Part shown: positions 26,186 to 34,812 of the stretch, one piece after another
How the letters are laid out: the number at the start of each line of letters is the position of its first letter
Numbering within the stretch: position 1 is the first letter of the stretch
Assembly (NCBI GenBank): GCA_023369685.1
Contig: SACZ01000004.1
Coordinates: 434,001 to 498,000 of the forward strand
DNA: 64,000 bases
Direction of reading: 5' to 3'
Source: Prolixibacteraceae bacterium JC049
GTDB lineage: Bacteria; Bacteroidota; Bacteroidia; Bacteroidales; Prolixibacteraceae
Notes under the pieces: model-generated
Seen by the model: the letters and a program-made list of their open reading frames with translations, nothing else
Database searches by the model: none
Told to the model about the DNA's origin: nothing
Made by a program: the position numbers and the translations under genes

Positions 26186-27637
26186 CTAATTAATCCAAGG
26201 ATCGTTCATTTTTTTCAATAAGTTTTCTAACTCATTTCGCATTTGAACATCCCTCTTTTTATCTTTTCCGTAGATATTCTTCAATTGATAAGGATCGTTC
26301 ACATCATCGTACAGATAATAACTAATTGTTCCATTCTTCTCTTTCAATGCAGCGAATGTGTATTTATGATTTCTAAATCCGCGCTTACCGCTTGAAGGAT
26401 CTTTAGGGTCGGAACCAAAGTAAAGTTGTTTATCTGGTCGATCGACATTTCCTCCTTTTAACACTTGCGAATAGTCCTTCCCTTCTACCGAGCGAGGTAT
26501 CTGCTTCGACAAACCGGCTAATCCCAATAAAGTAGGCATGTAATCAGGGACACTAATCAATAGGTCGTCGACAGCTGGCTTCACTGTTTTCGGATAGTGG
26601 ACAATAAATGGTATTTCGTAAGCCTCTTTGAACCAAATATTCTTATGCATTAACCCGTGGCTTCCCATCATCTCTCCATGGTCGGCAGAGAATACGATAA
26701 TGGTATTTTCGAACATCCCTAAGCGTTTCAGCTCTTTTATTACACGCCCAATCTGATCGTCCACCCCATTTATACAAGCAAAGTAGTTGGTTGCCTCATG
26801 AATTTTTCGCTCTACACCTTTATCGCCTGCATGCAATTCATTGTTGGTGGTATATCGCACATTGGGTCTGTTCAGTGCTGCTTTCATGTCCATTCCGGCA
26901 AACTGGTCTTTGTATTTCTGCGGAACTTCGCCAAATGGAGTATGTGGAGGATTTATCCCCCAGAAAAGCGCAAATGGTTTATCGTTGTTTCGTTGTTTCT
27001 TATTATTTCGAAGAAAATCGATTATTACGCTAGCCTCGTGTGTAGGAGACCACTCGTTGGCAAACACCTTATCATTCTCGCCACCATTGGTTGTCCAGTA
27101 GTAGGGATTATTGTGCCTTCCATGTGTTCCATAAGCATACCAAAACGAAAAGCCATGGCGATGATCGGGTGGGCACCAGCAATCCCAGTTGGCTCTAACT
27201 CCCGGAGGAGTTGGCTCTGGCCCATCTAAGTGCCACTTTCCTACATATCCTGCATCGTATCCATTTTCGGCCAATACATCAGAGAAACACTTGGTATCTA
27301 TCTTCAAATAATTTTTATACTTCGTTCTTCCGGAATGACAGTTTGAAATAACGCCGTTGGTTAATGGATATTGACCAGTCATAAGCATTCCTCGGTAAGG
27401 GCTGCACAAAGGATGATTAGCAACCGCATGACTAAAGAACACTCCATTTTCTGCCAAAGCATCGATATTGGGTGTTTTTACCGGATCTTCATTTAAAAAA
27501 CCTAAAGAAGCCTTTCGATATTGATCGGCAAAGATGTAGAGGATATTGGGTTGCTTGGTCTCCTTTTTTACTGGTTCGGCATGACAACTTATAGTTGTAG
27601 CTACCAACCCAGTCATTATTATAGATTTCAGTTTCAT
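26186..27637 (-). CDS. S1-family (formylglycine) sulfatase C, lipoprotein
   Basis: This 483-residue protein begins MKLKSIIMTGLVATTISC (lipobox Cys18). The maturation motif is NHPLCSPYRGMLMTGQYP with Cys78. IFADQYRKASLGFL and FSADHGEMMGSHGLMHKN are the other conserved active-site blocks. It is the first enzyme gene after susC and susD, separated from susD by a hairpin. As a predicted surface lipoprotein it could desulfate the glycan before import. Subfamily and regiospecificity are not readable from sequence alone. Confidence 0.92.
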   Translation of the reverse strand: MKLKSIIMTGLVATTISCHAEPVKKETKQPNILYIFADQYRKASLGFLNEDPVKTPNIDALAENGVFFSHAVANHPLCSPYRGMLMTGQYPLTNGVISNCHSGRTKYKNYLKIDTKCFSDVLAENGYDAGYVGKWHLDGPEPTPPGVRANWDCWCPPDHRHGFSFWYAYGTHGRHNNPYYWTTNGGENDKVFANEWSPTHEASVIIDFLRNNKKQRNNDKPFALFWGINPPHTPFGEVPQKYKDQFAGMDMKAALNRPNVRYTTNNELHAGDKGVERKIHEATNYFACINGVDDQIGRVIKELKRLGMFENTIIVFSADHGEMMGSHGLMHKNIWFKEAYEIPFIVHYPKTVKPAVDDLLISVPDYMPTLLGLAGLSKQIPRSVEGKDYSQVLKGGNVDRPDKQLYFGSDPKDPSSGKRGFRNHKYTFAALKEKNGTISYYLYDDVNDPYQLKNIYGKDKKRDVQMRNELENLLKKMNDPWIN

Positions 27638-27712
27638 TAATTAATAGTTTAGCTCTGGAACCAATCGATTGCACGAACACAGCCTAACTGTTCCCATTTT
27701 TTCTGTAAAGAT

Positions 27713-27739
27713 AGAGCCTCATTCTAAGAATGAAGCTCT
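27713..27739 (-). other. Intercistronic hairpin between susD and sulfatase C
   Basis: AGAGCCTCATTCT and AGAATGAAGCTCT form an almost perfect stem with one mismatch in the 136-base gap downstream of susD. No T-run follows on the minus strand, so it is more likely an mRNA-stabilising or partial-attenuation element that lets susCD exceed the enzyme genes in expression. Confidence 0.55.
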
Positions 27740-27773
27740 ACAATAATTAAAATTAGGTGGAAAATAGTGCAAT

Positions 27774-29387
27774 TTATTCCCAAACAGGATTCTGTGTTAG
27801 GTTTTCAGCTCTTTCCATCTCTGAAGTTGGTATTGGGAAGAAATAATGTTTGGGACTCTCGAATACCCGAGTTTGAATTGGAGATGCATTGAATGATACC
27901 CCACTATTATTTACTGTTAATCCTCTCACTTCAAAACCATCATTCATTTCCAACAATTGCCAGCGCTTATAATTGAAATACATCCACCCTTCGAATCCTA
28001 ATTCTCGAACATATTCGTCCTGAATATTCTCCATGGTTATATTTCCTGCGGTGTACAATGGTAGTTTGTCAGAAGCACGCTGACGCACTTTATTAATTGT
28101 TGCATCAAGCACATCTTGACTTACCGCGCCTGCACCACCAGCCAACTGAGCTTCAACTTCTGCTTTCATCAATAAGATGTCGGCATAACGAAGCACAATC
28201 CAGTTTAAAGGAGAGTCGTTACTTAAAGTTCTATCGTAATCGCCATCGATAACGTACTTACGCATTTGCAATTTGGTTTGCGAATGGTTTAGGTTACGCA
28301 TTTCGTATGGGTGTAGGATACTTATGTTTCTGTAATCTAGGAAATGAGCTCCCGGACGAAGGATGGTAGCATCCATTCTTGGGTCGCGTCCTTCGAAATA
28401 ATCATAAATTTCGGCAGATATACGATCATCTTCGATGGTATACTCAGGATTTTCATCGATGTGCTCGAATTTCTCCACAAACCAAAGTCCTGGTTGTACC
28501 CACGACCATCCACTAGCCTCAGCCGAACGGTTACCAAATAGCTTTTCGAAGGTGTTTCCACTTTCGGCATCATTGGCGAAGATATACTGAATGTCGAAGA
28601 TCACTTCTCCATTTCCTTCATTATCTACATCGAATATTTCAGCATAGTCAGTCTCTAATTCATATCCCAATGTCATAATCTGATTCAAGTTCGATTGAGC
28701 AGTTGACCAATCTTTCTCCATCATTGCTACTTTAGCTCTCATTCCCAATGCAGCACCCTTTGTTGCTCTTCCGGCAACGGAAGCAGTCTCCGGTAAAACA
28801 GCAATTGCTGCATCCAAATCGCTTTTCACCAAATTCAACACTTCGGCTTTAGTCGATTTTTCTGCAAATGCATCTTCTACTGTTGGAACTGTTGTAAAAA
28901 GAGGTACATCGCCAAACATATCTGCCAAATGGAAATAAAACATGGCGCGCAAGAATTTAGCTTCAGCTTTATACTGTTCAATCAACGCAGCATCCGTTTC
29001 CGATACTTCAATTTGATCGATATGTACCAACAAGTCGTTTGCTCTAACTACTCCTCGGTATGAATTTTCCCACAACGAGCGAGTTTGCCCACCATTGGGA
29101 TCGTGGTTACCTGCAGCAATCGCATTGATACTTCCCGAACGACAGTGTCCCACAGGAGTTAACAGATCGAATAGTCCCATCATCCCCCATCCAAACTGTC
29201 CTCGCCCAACGTTTAAGGCATCGTAAATTGCTGTCAATCCAGCTTCGGCATCGGCAGTTGTGCTCCAGAATGTTCCAGGCGACAATGCGTTATGAGGCTG
29301 TTTATCGAGAAAATCCTCGCTACATGAACTGGCAAAGAACAGCGTTGCCAGCACAAACATTGTTACAATTCGTATATTTTTTTTCAT
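27774..29387 (-). CDS. susD: SusD/RagB-family outer-membrane glycan-binding lipoprotein
   Basis: This 537-residue lipoprotein (signal ending FFASSC, Cys22) shows the SusD start EDFLDKQPHNALSPGTFWSTTADAEAGLTAIYDAL, TPR-like helices (EQYKAEAKFLRAMFYFHLADMFGDVPLFTT), and the C-terminal RQRASD-LPLYTAGN, YVRELGFEGWMYFNYKRW and YFFPIPTSEMERAENLTQNPVW segments. SusD proteins cap the SusC transporter and capture oligosaccharides at the cell surface. The gene lies 18 bases after susC, as expected for the pair. Confidence 0.96.
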   Translation of the reverse strand: MKKNIRIVTMFVLATLFFASSCSEDFLDKQPHNALSPGTFWSTTADAEAGLTAIYDALNVGRGQFGWGMMGLFDLLTPVGHCRSGSINAIAAGNHDPNGGQTRSLWENSYRGVVRANDLLVHIDQIEVSETDAALIEQYKAEAKFLRAMFYFHLADMFGDVPLFTTVPTVEDAFAEKSTKAEVLNLVKSDLDAAIAVLPETASVAGRATKGAALGMRAKVAMMEKDWSTAQSNLNQIMTLGYELETDYAEIFDVDNEGNGEVIFDIQYIFANDAESGNTFEKLFGNRSAEASGWSWVQPGLWFVEKFEHIDENPEYTIEDDRISAEIYDYFEGRDPRMDATILRPGAHFLDYRNISILHPYEMRNLNHSQTKLQMRKYVIDGDYDRTLSNDSPLNWIVLRYADILLMKAEVEAQLAGGAGAVSQDVLDATINKVRQRASDKLPLYTAGNITMENIQDEYVRELGFEGWMYFNYKRWQLLEMNDGFEVRGLTVNNSGVSFNASPIQTRVFESPKHYFFPIPTSEMERAENLTQNPVWE

Positions 29388-29405
29388 TGTAGTTCGCTTT
29401 TAAGA

Positions 29406-32400
29406 TTAGAAGTTAACGTTAATACCTAAAATCAAGGTTTTAGTGTTAGGAACAGCATCAGTTGAACGAGTTTCAGGATCGTAACCCAAGTCCCAATTGG
29501 TGATTGTAAATGGATTATCACTACTCATATAAACACGAACTTTACCCAATCCCCAATTATTTACCAATCGTTTAGGAAGCGTATAGCCTAGCTGAATATT
29601 CTTAATTCTTAGGTAAGAAATATCGCGAATCCAGAATGTAGACGTACTGCGGTTAGCTCCATCTGACTTTTGCCAAACACGTGGCCATTTTGCCTCTGGG
29701 TTTTCTTCGCTCCACGCATCTGTCCACATGTTGTGCAATAATCCACGGTCGCCCCATGCAAACAGACGGTTTCCATTTCCCATCCAGCTTCCATCCACAT
29801 CGGCTACGCCTTGCCATAGCAATCCAAAATCGAAATTTTTGTATTCCAGATTCAAGTTTCCTCCAAATGTCCATGTAGGAATACTTTTTCCTATAATCAC
29901 CTTATCGTTACTATCGATTTTACCATCGCCTGCATCAGGAATTCCATCACCATCAGTATCGACTGTTAACTGATCTTTATACTCCACATCACCTAGTCCT
30001 GTATAATTCCAGTGTGTAGCAGCATTATCCAGTTGTTCTTGTGTCTTAAATAAACCTACTGCTTCGTATCCCCAATATGAATTGTATACTTCACCAATTT
30101 GCTTTCCTCCGGTAGTAATATCTTCGTAATAATCGGTCAATTCGTTTTTCAACCAGGTTACATGACCACCTACATTGATCTTAACATCACCAATCTTACC
30201 ATTATAGCTGGTAGAGAATTCAACACCCTGATTTACCATTTCGGCCAAATTAACAGTTGGATCGGACTTGGCTCCTAAGAATTTAGGAATTGGCAGACCA
30301 GCTAATATATCGTCTGTTCTCTTATGGAAGTACTCCAATGTTGTATTCCACTTTCCAAATAAAGTAGCCTCAACAGCTGCTGAAATAATTTCCGTTGTTT
30401 CCCAACTGATATCCTGATTTACTAAAGACGTAGAAGCATATCCAGGATAAACCTGTCCGGCAAAACTGTAGTTCTTATTAATGCTATATGTTTCCTGATA
30501 AGGATAATAGCTATTGATATTCTGGTTTCCTAACATCCCCCAAGAACCACGCAATTTCAAGTTATCGACAAACGATGCACTTTCCATGAATCCTTCTTCT
30601 GAAACTCTCCATGCGAATGATGTTGATGGGAAATATCCCCACTTATTACCGTCTCTGAATCGGGAAGAACCGTCGGCACGCACATTGGCCTCGAACAGGT
30701 ATTTTCCTTTGTAATCGTAGTTGACACGTCCGAAGTACGACTCAATAGCCTCCTCTACAATGTTTCCTCCTGTACTAATGTCTGTCAAACCAGCATCCAA
30801 TACCTGAATCTCATCGTTTGGATATTGCTTAGCACCACCTTTTAGGTTTTCCCAACGATACTTCTCGGCCTGATGACCTGCCATAATACTAAAGTTATGG
30901 TCATCGAACTTCTTCTGATAGGTTAATGTTTCGAAACTGGTTAAGCGATATGCTTGTTTGGTTTCCATTCCGCCACTATTGGTTGTTCCCTGGCGATCAA
31001 TCACATCTTCCCGGAAGTTCCAAACAGTAAATGTTTTATTAAATGAACGATACATGTTATTGCTCCAGTCTAACGAAACACTACCATTGAATGTTAAACC
31101 ATCAATGATTTCCCAGCGGGCGAAAATATCGGACAACAGGTGCTGATAACGATTATGCTTTTCATTAGACTCTAAACGTGCCAATGGATTAAAGGTAGTA
31201 CCAACAGAAGAGTGTTGCGCTCCTCCCCAACGACCATCAGGAGATTTGATATTTGGGATTGCAGGCACCAAACCGATATCTATACCGTTACCCCCATCAC
31301 TAATTGGGTTTGGATCTAGTTCTGTCCAACGGAAGAAAATATTACCACCTACCACAAAATTGCGAGTCATGTTAGTTTCCAAGTTAGCTCTGGCAGAATA
31401 ACGCTGTTGCTCGTTTCCAAGAACCAAACCTTCTTGGTCCAGATAGTTTAGAGAGAAACGATAGCGAGTTACATCAGAACCTCCACTAAATGAAAAGCTA
31501 TGGTTCTGTAAGAATGCCGTATTACCTACCTGCTCTTTGAACCAGTCGACATTTGGATGGGTTAAAGGATCGTTTGAATTTCTCCACTCATCGATATCTT
31601 CCTGGGTATACAAATTTGATTCACGATAGGTATTATTCATCTCCATGTAGGTTGCAAAATCGCTGATGTAATCAGGCAAACGAGTCGCTTTTTGCCATCC
31701 GGCATAACCATTGTAGGTCATTTTCATTTCTCCCTTACGACCACGCTTGGTAGTAATAAGAATTACACCATTCGCAGCACGAGAACCGTAAATAGCTGCC
31801 GACGCTGCATCTTTCAATACAGAAAGAGAAGCAATATCATTGGGATCGATATCGCTCATTGAAGATACTATTCCATCCACCACTACCATTGGATTATTAT
31901 TATTCATAGTACCAATACCACGAATACGAATAGAAATACCTTCATCTCCTACTTTACCACCTCGTCCTTGAGATACCGTAACACCTGCAGCTAATCCAGA
32001 AAGACCACTACTTAGATTTGTTACAGAACGTGATCCCAAAGCTTCTTCGTTTACTGTAGAGATTGAACCTGTAAGATTTACTTTTTTCTGAGTACCATAT
32101 CCAACAGCCACAACTTCATCTAGACCAATTGCATCTACTTTAAGCGTTACATTTAGCTCTTTCTGACCACTGTAAATCACCTCTTGTGTCTTCATTCCCA
32201 CAAATGAGATAACCAATACATCTGTTTTCTCAGGTACATTTAATGTAAAGAATCCATCCGCGTCGGTAACGATACCGGTAGTGGTTCCTTTAACAACGAC
32301 CGATGCCCCTGGAATACCAACTCCTTCCTCATCGGTTACTTTTCCTTTAACCAAACGGTTGCCTGCCTGGTTAGCCGTATTGTTGCGAGATATTACAATA

Positions 32401-32738
32401 TTGTTCTCGATGACACGATAATTCAGATGCTGATTAGATAATACTTTATCCATTACAGCATCGATAGATGCATTATTCAGATTAAAAGAGTAACGCTTTT
32501 TTAGGTCTAACTGATCGTTTTTAAAGAAAAACCCATAATCGGAGTTGCGTTCAATGGCTTTGAACACCTCTACAATATTGGCATTCTTCATTTTCAGGTT
32601 TAGTTGCCTATTCTGACTAAAAGAACTGGCGGTTACCGAACAAACAATAACCAGCATTAATGCTAAGGTTAGTTTCATAATACACCAAATTTTTCTAAAA
32701 CTGTGATGCAAACAACACAGTCGTGAGACTTTTTTCAT
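29406..32738 (-). CDS. susC: SusC/RagA-family TonB-dependent transporter with STN signalling domain
   Basis: The start at 32738 (MKKVSRLCC...) gives 1110 residues; a longer frame to 32813 would cross two leader hairpins. Order: signal peptide, STN domain (about 40-115, KMKNANIVEVFKAIERNSDYGFFF), carboxypeptidase-like domain (about 130-205, GKVTDEEGVGIPGASVVVKG), plug (VAVGYGTQKKVNLTGSIS onward), and beta-barrel ending PNTKTLILGINVNF. The STN domain signals through the FecR anti-sigma factor encoded next door, so the locus is of the sigma/anti-sigma-controlled type. It imports the oligosaccharide with energy from TonB-ExbBD. Confidence 0.96.
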   Translation of the reverse strand: MKKVSRLCCLHHSFRKIWCIMKLTLALMLVIVCSVTASSFSQNRQLNLKMKNANIVEVFKAIERNSDYGFFFKNDQLDLKKRYSFNLNNASIDAVMDKVLSNQHLNYRVIENNIVISRNNTANQAGNRLVKGKVTDEEGVGIPGASVVVKGTTTGIVTDADGFFTLNVPEKTDVLVISFVGMKTQEVIYSGQKELNVTLKVDAIGLDEVVAVGYGTQKKVNLTGSISTVNEEALGSRSVTNLSSGLSGLAAGVTVSQGRGGKVGDEGISIRIRGIGTMNNNNPMVVVDGIVSSMSDIDPNDIASLSVLKDAASAAIYGSRAANGVILITTKRGRKGEMKMTYNGYAGWQKATRLPDYISDFATYMEMNNTYRESNLYTQEDIDEWRNSNDPLTHPNVDWFKEQVGNTAFLQNHSFSFSGGSDVTRYRFSLNYLDQEGLVLGNEQQRYSARANLETNMTRNFVVGGNIFFRWTELDPNPISDGGNGIDIGLVPAIPNIKSPDGRWGGAQHSSVGTTFNPLARLESNEKHNRYQHLLSDIFARWEIIDGLTFNGSVSLDWSNNMYRSFNKTFTVWNFREDVIDRQGTTNSGGMETKQAYRLTSFETLTYQKKFDDHNFSIMAGHQAEKYRWENLKGGAKQYPNDEIQVLDAGLTDISTGGNIVEEAIESYFGRVNYDYKGKYLFEANVRADGSSRFRDGNKWGYFPSTSFAWRVSEEGFMESASFVDNLKLRGSWGMLGNQNINSYYPYQETYSINKNYSFAGQVYPGYASTSLVNQDISWETTEIISAAVEATLFGKWNTTLEYFHKRTDDILAGLPIPKFLGAKSDPTVNLAEMVNQGVEFSTSYNGKIGDVKINVGGHVTWLKNELTDYYEDITTGGKQIGEVYNSYWGYEAVGLFKTQEQLDNAATHWNYTGLGDVEYKDQLTVDTDGDGIPDAGDGKIDSNDKVIIGKSIPTWTFGGNLNLEYKNFDFGLLWQGVADVDGSWMGNGNRLFAWGDRGLLHNMWTDAWSEENPEAKWPRVWQKSDGANRSTSTFWIRDISYLRIKNIQLGYTLPKRLVNNWGLGKVRVYMSSDNPFTITNWDLGYDPETRSTDAVPNTKTLILGINVNF

Positions 32739-32769
32739 AAATTTGTAATGTTTAGATGTTAATAAACAT

Positions 32770-32822
32770 TGAAACAGACTCCACTCTGTTTCAGAATGAG
32801 TGTACCGCTCCACCGGTACACT
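32770..32822 (-). promoter_or_regulatory. Two tandem perfect hairpins upstream of susC
   Basis: TGAAACAGA/TCTGTTTCA (32770-32793, 9-bp stem, 6-base loop) and AGTGTACCG/CGGTACACT (32799-32822, 9-bp stem, 6-base loop) fill the short gap between the anti-sigma gene and susC. On the minus strand no T-run follows. They could be part of the susC leader, an operator, or a partial terminator separating regulator and transporter transcripts. Confidence 0.55.
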
Positions 32823-32825
32823 TTT

Positions 32826-33791
32826 TTATTTTATAATTATTTCATCCTTCTTATCTACATGTTCAATTAGTTCATAGTCTATTTGGGCCGAAATCTTTAG
32901 CATTTCCATTACCGGCTCAATGGTGGTGGTTCGTTTTACAATACACGAGAATACTTCAAATCGAAGCTTCGGATTTTCAAACTGAATATCTACGTCGTAC
33001 CACTTTTCCAACTCATGCGCTATACTTCCTAATGTTCTGTTCAGAAACACTAGCTTTCCGTCACGCCATGCCATGGCCGATTCCACATCGGTATTTATAA
33101 TTCGCATTAACTTTTTCTTACGACCATACTGAGCCATTTCTCCCGGACTAAGCGCGACCAATTTTCGCCCACTTCTATTGTAAATTTCAATTTTCCCTTC
33201 AATCAACGTGGTTTGTATTCTTCGATGTTCAGAATAGGCATTCACATTGAACTTAGTTCCAATATCTCGAATTAAAATATTGCCCACATCAACCGTAAAA
33301 TCTCTTTCAGCATTGGGAATAAGATCGAAAAAGGCTTCACCATCTAAGTGGGCAACTATCTTTCCATCGGAGCAAGTAACAATATTCAATTCGGTATCGG
33401 CATTTAGCCAAATTTTGGAGCCATCTTCCAATTCGGTATAAGCAATACTTCCTTTATCTGCTTTAATCATATAGCGATCAGCACTACCATTATTGAAAAA
33501 CAATTGGGAAAGCCAGCCACCCACACATATTGCAAACACTACAATAGCAGCATATTTAACGAAAGTATTTTTCCAACTGGTTTTATGTAATTTTCGGGTA
33601 GCAAACAGTCTGTTTTCGATGGATTGATACAAGATATCTTTTTTCTCTTTCGGGTATTTAGCCGACGATAAGCTTAAGAAAAAATCAAGGTTTTTTCTCT
33701 GAATATACTCCTCCCTCTCTGCACCTTTCAGGTTAGAATAAAATTGTTTTTTCTCCTCTTCTCCTTTTGTTCTATCAAAAATATCCTTCAT
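32826..33791 (-). CDS. FecR-family anti-sigma factor
   Basis: This 321-residue single-pass membrane protein has a cytosolic N-terminal part of about 85 residues, one transmembrane helix (about 86-104, KYAAIVVFAICVGGWLSQLF), and a periplasmic FecR domain (YTELEDGSKIWLNADTELNI, RDFTVDVGNILIRDIGTKFNVNAY, VALSPGEMAQYG). A C-terminal STN-binding-like part carries AMAWRDGKLVFLNRTLGSIAHELEKWYDV. It holds the sigma factor until SusC signals substrate. It lies between the sigma and susC genes. Confidence 0.95.
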   Translation of the reverse strand: MKDIFDRTKGEEEKKQFYSNLKGAEREEYIQRKNLDFFLSLSSAKYPKEKKDILYQSIENRLFATRKLHKTSWKNTFVKYAAIVVFAICVGGWLSQLFFNNGSADRYMIKADKGSIAYTELEDGSKIWLNADTELNIVTCSDGKIVAHLDGEAFFDLIPNAERDFTVDVGNILIRDIGTKFNVNAYSEHRRIQTTLIEGKIEIYNRSGRKLVALSPGEMAQYGRKKKLMRIINTDVESAMAWRDGKLVFLNRTLGSIAHELEKWYDVDIQFENPKLRFEVFSCIVKRTTTIEPVMEMLKISAQIDYELIEHVDKKDEIIIK

Positions 33792-33890
33792 CGTTTTTTA
33801 CTATTTACTCACTAAACACACTCCCATAGGATTACCCTATGAAAAAATGAAACTTTTTTCACAACAACTCTTAAAAACACTACTAATCAA

Positions 33891-34526
33891 CTAGTTTAAA
33901 CCTGCAGAAATTGCAATTACAATGTGTAGATAATCCTTTAAATCGTTGCGTAGTAAACTTAAAGCTTTGGACATTTTTGCCTCAACAGTCTTCACACTAA
34001 CTCCCAACTTATCTGCTATCTCGCGGTATTTCATCTCTTCTAATCTGCTCATTAGAAATACCTCACGGATATCCTCCGGTAAACTGGCAATGGCATTATC
34101 TATTTGCTGCTTTAATTCGTCGAACTCCATATTGGCATTTCCCAATCGATTTAGAGCTTCGTAATTGAATTGCATTTCGAGATAATGAATATTCTGGCGA
34201 TTTTTTAATGCTGTTTGTTGGTTGCGCAGAAAATTAAGACAACTATTTTTGGTGATTGTATAAAGAATATTCCGAATATGGGTATCGGCTGCTAATTTTT
34301 GACGTCCTTCCCAAAGCTTCATAAAAGAATCTTGCACAATCTCTTCTGACACTGCTTCATCGCCAATATATTTCAGGCATAAATGAAATAGCATATCGAA
34401 GTATTCATAGTAAATCGACTTAAAAACTTTCCGATCTTCTACTTCGTTTCCAACAAAAGTTATTTTGTGATCCAGCCTCATGCAACATTCTTCTCTTTTC
34501 AAATGTAATAATTTTTCCATACGCAA
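33891..34526 (-). CDS. FecI-like ECF RNA polymerase sigma factor
   Basis: This 211-residue protein has a region 2 (FKSIYYEYFDMLFHLCLKYIGDEAVSEEIVQDSFMKLW) and a region 4 helix-turn-helix (LPEDIREVFLMSRLEEMKYREIADKLGVSVKTVEAKMSKAL). Alternative starts at 34520 and 34481 would shorten it by 2 or 15 residues. It should direct transcription of susC and the downstream genes when released by the FecR partner. It is first in the PUL; the 285-base gap upstream holds only the PNGase-like gene terminator and the presumed promoter. Confidence 0.94.
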   Translation of the reverse strand: MRMEKLLHLKREECCMRLDHKITFVGNEVEDRKVFKSIYYEYFDMLFHLCLKYIGDEAVSEEIVQDSFMKLWEGRQKLAADTHIRNILYTITKNSCLNFLRNQQTALKNRQNIHYLEMQFNYEALNRLGNANMEFDELKQQIDNAIASLPEDIREVFLMSRLEEMKYREIADKLGVSVKTVEAKMSKALSLLRNDLKDYLHIVIAISAGLN

Positions 34527-34732
34527 ATTAGGTGCACCAAACCACTCTAGAAGAAATCAGAGTCGAAAGCTAAAACTTCAACTCATTATTTTCTTTAGTC
34601 GATGAACAAGTCAATTCCCTGATTAGCCATGATTAAAAAGCACACCTCAGGACAGATAAAATTAGGTATTTCAAATAACTGTAACTTTTTTCATCAACAA
34701 AAAACGCAACATTTGTTATATAATTTTTTCAA

Positions 34733-34778
34733 AAAGAAAACCTCTAATCACCCTTCAGTTCAGAAGAATGATTAGAGG
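34733..34778 (-). terminator. Terminator after the PNGase F-like gene
   Basis: CCTCTAATCA (34741-34750) and TGATTAGAGG (34769-34778) form a perfect 10-bp stem with an inner TTC/GAA extension. On the minus strand the stem is followed by TTTTCTTTTT, giving a standard rho-independent terminator for the gene at 34813-37110. Confidence 0.85.
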
Positions 34779-34812
34779 TCGGACTAATTATCTCAATTAT
34801 AAAAATTACATA

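Noticed and set aside
32739-32813. Longer N-terminus for SusC
   Set aside because: It would translate one of the leader hairpins; the internal MKK start gives the normal SusC signal peptide.
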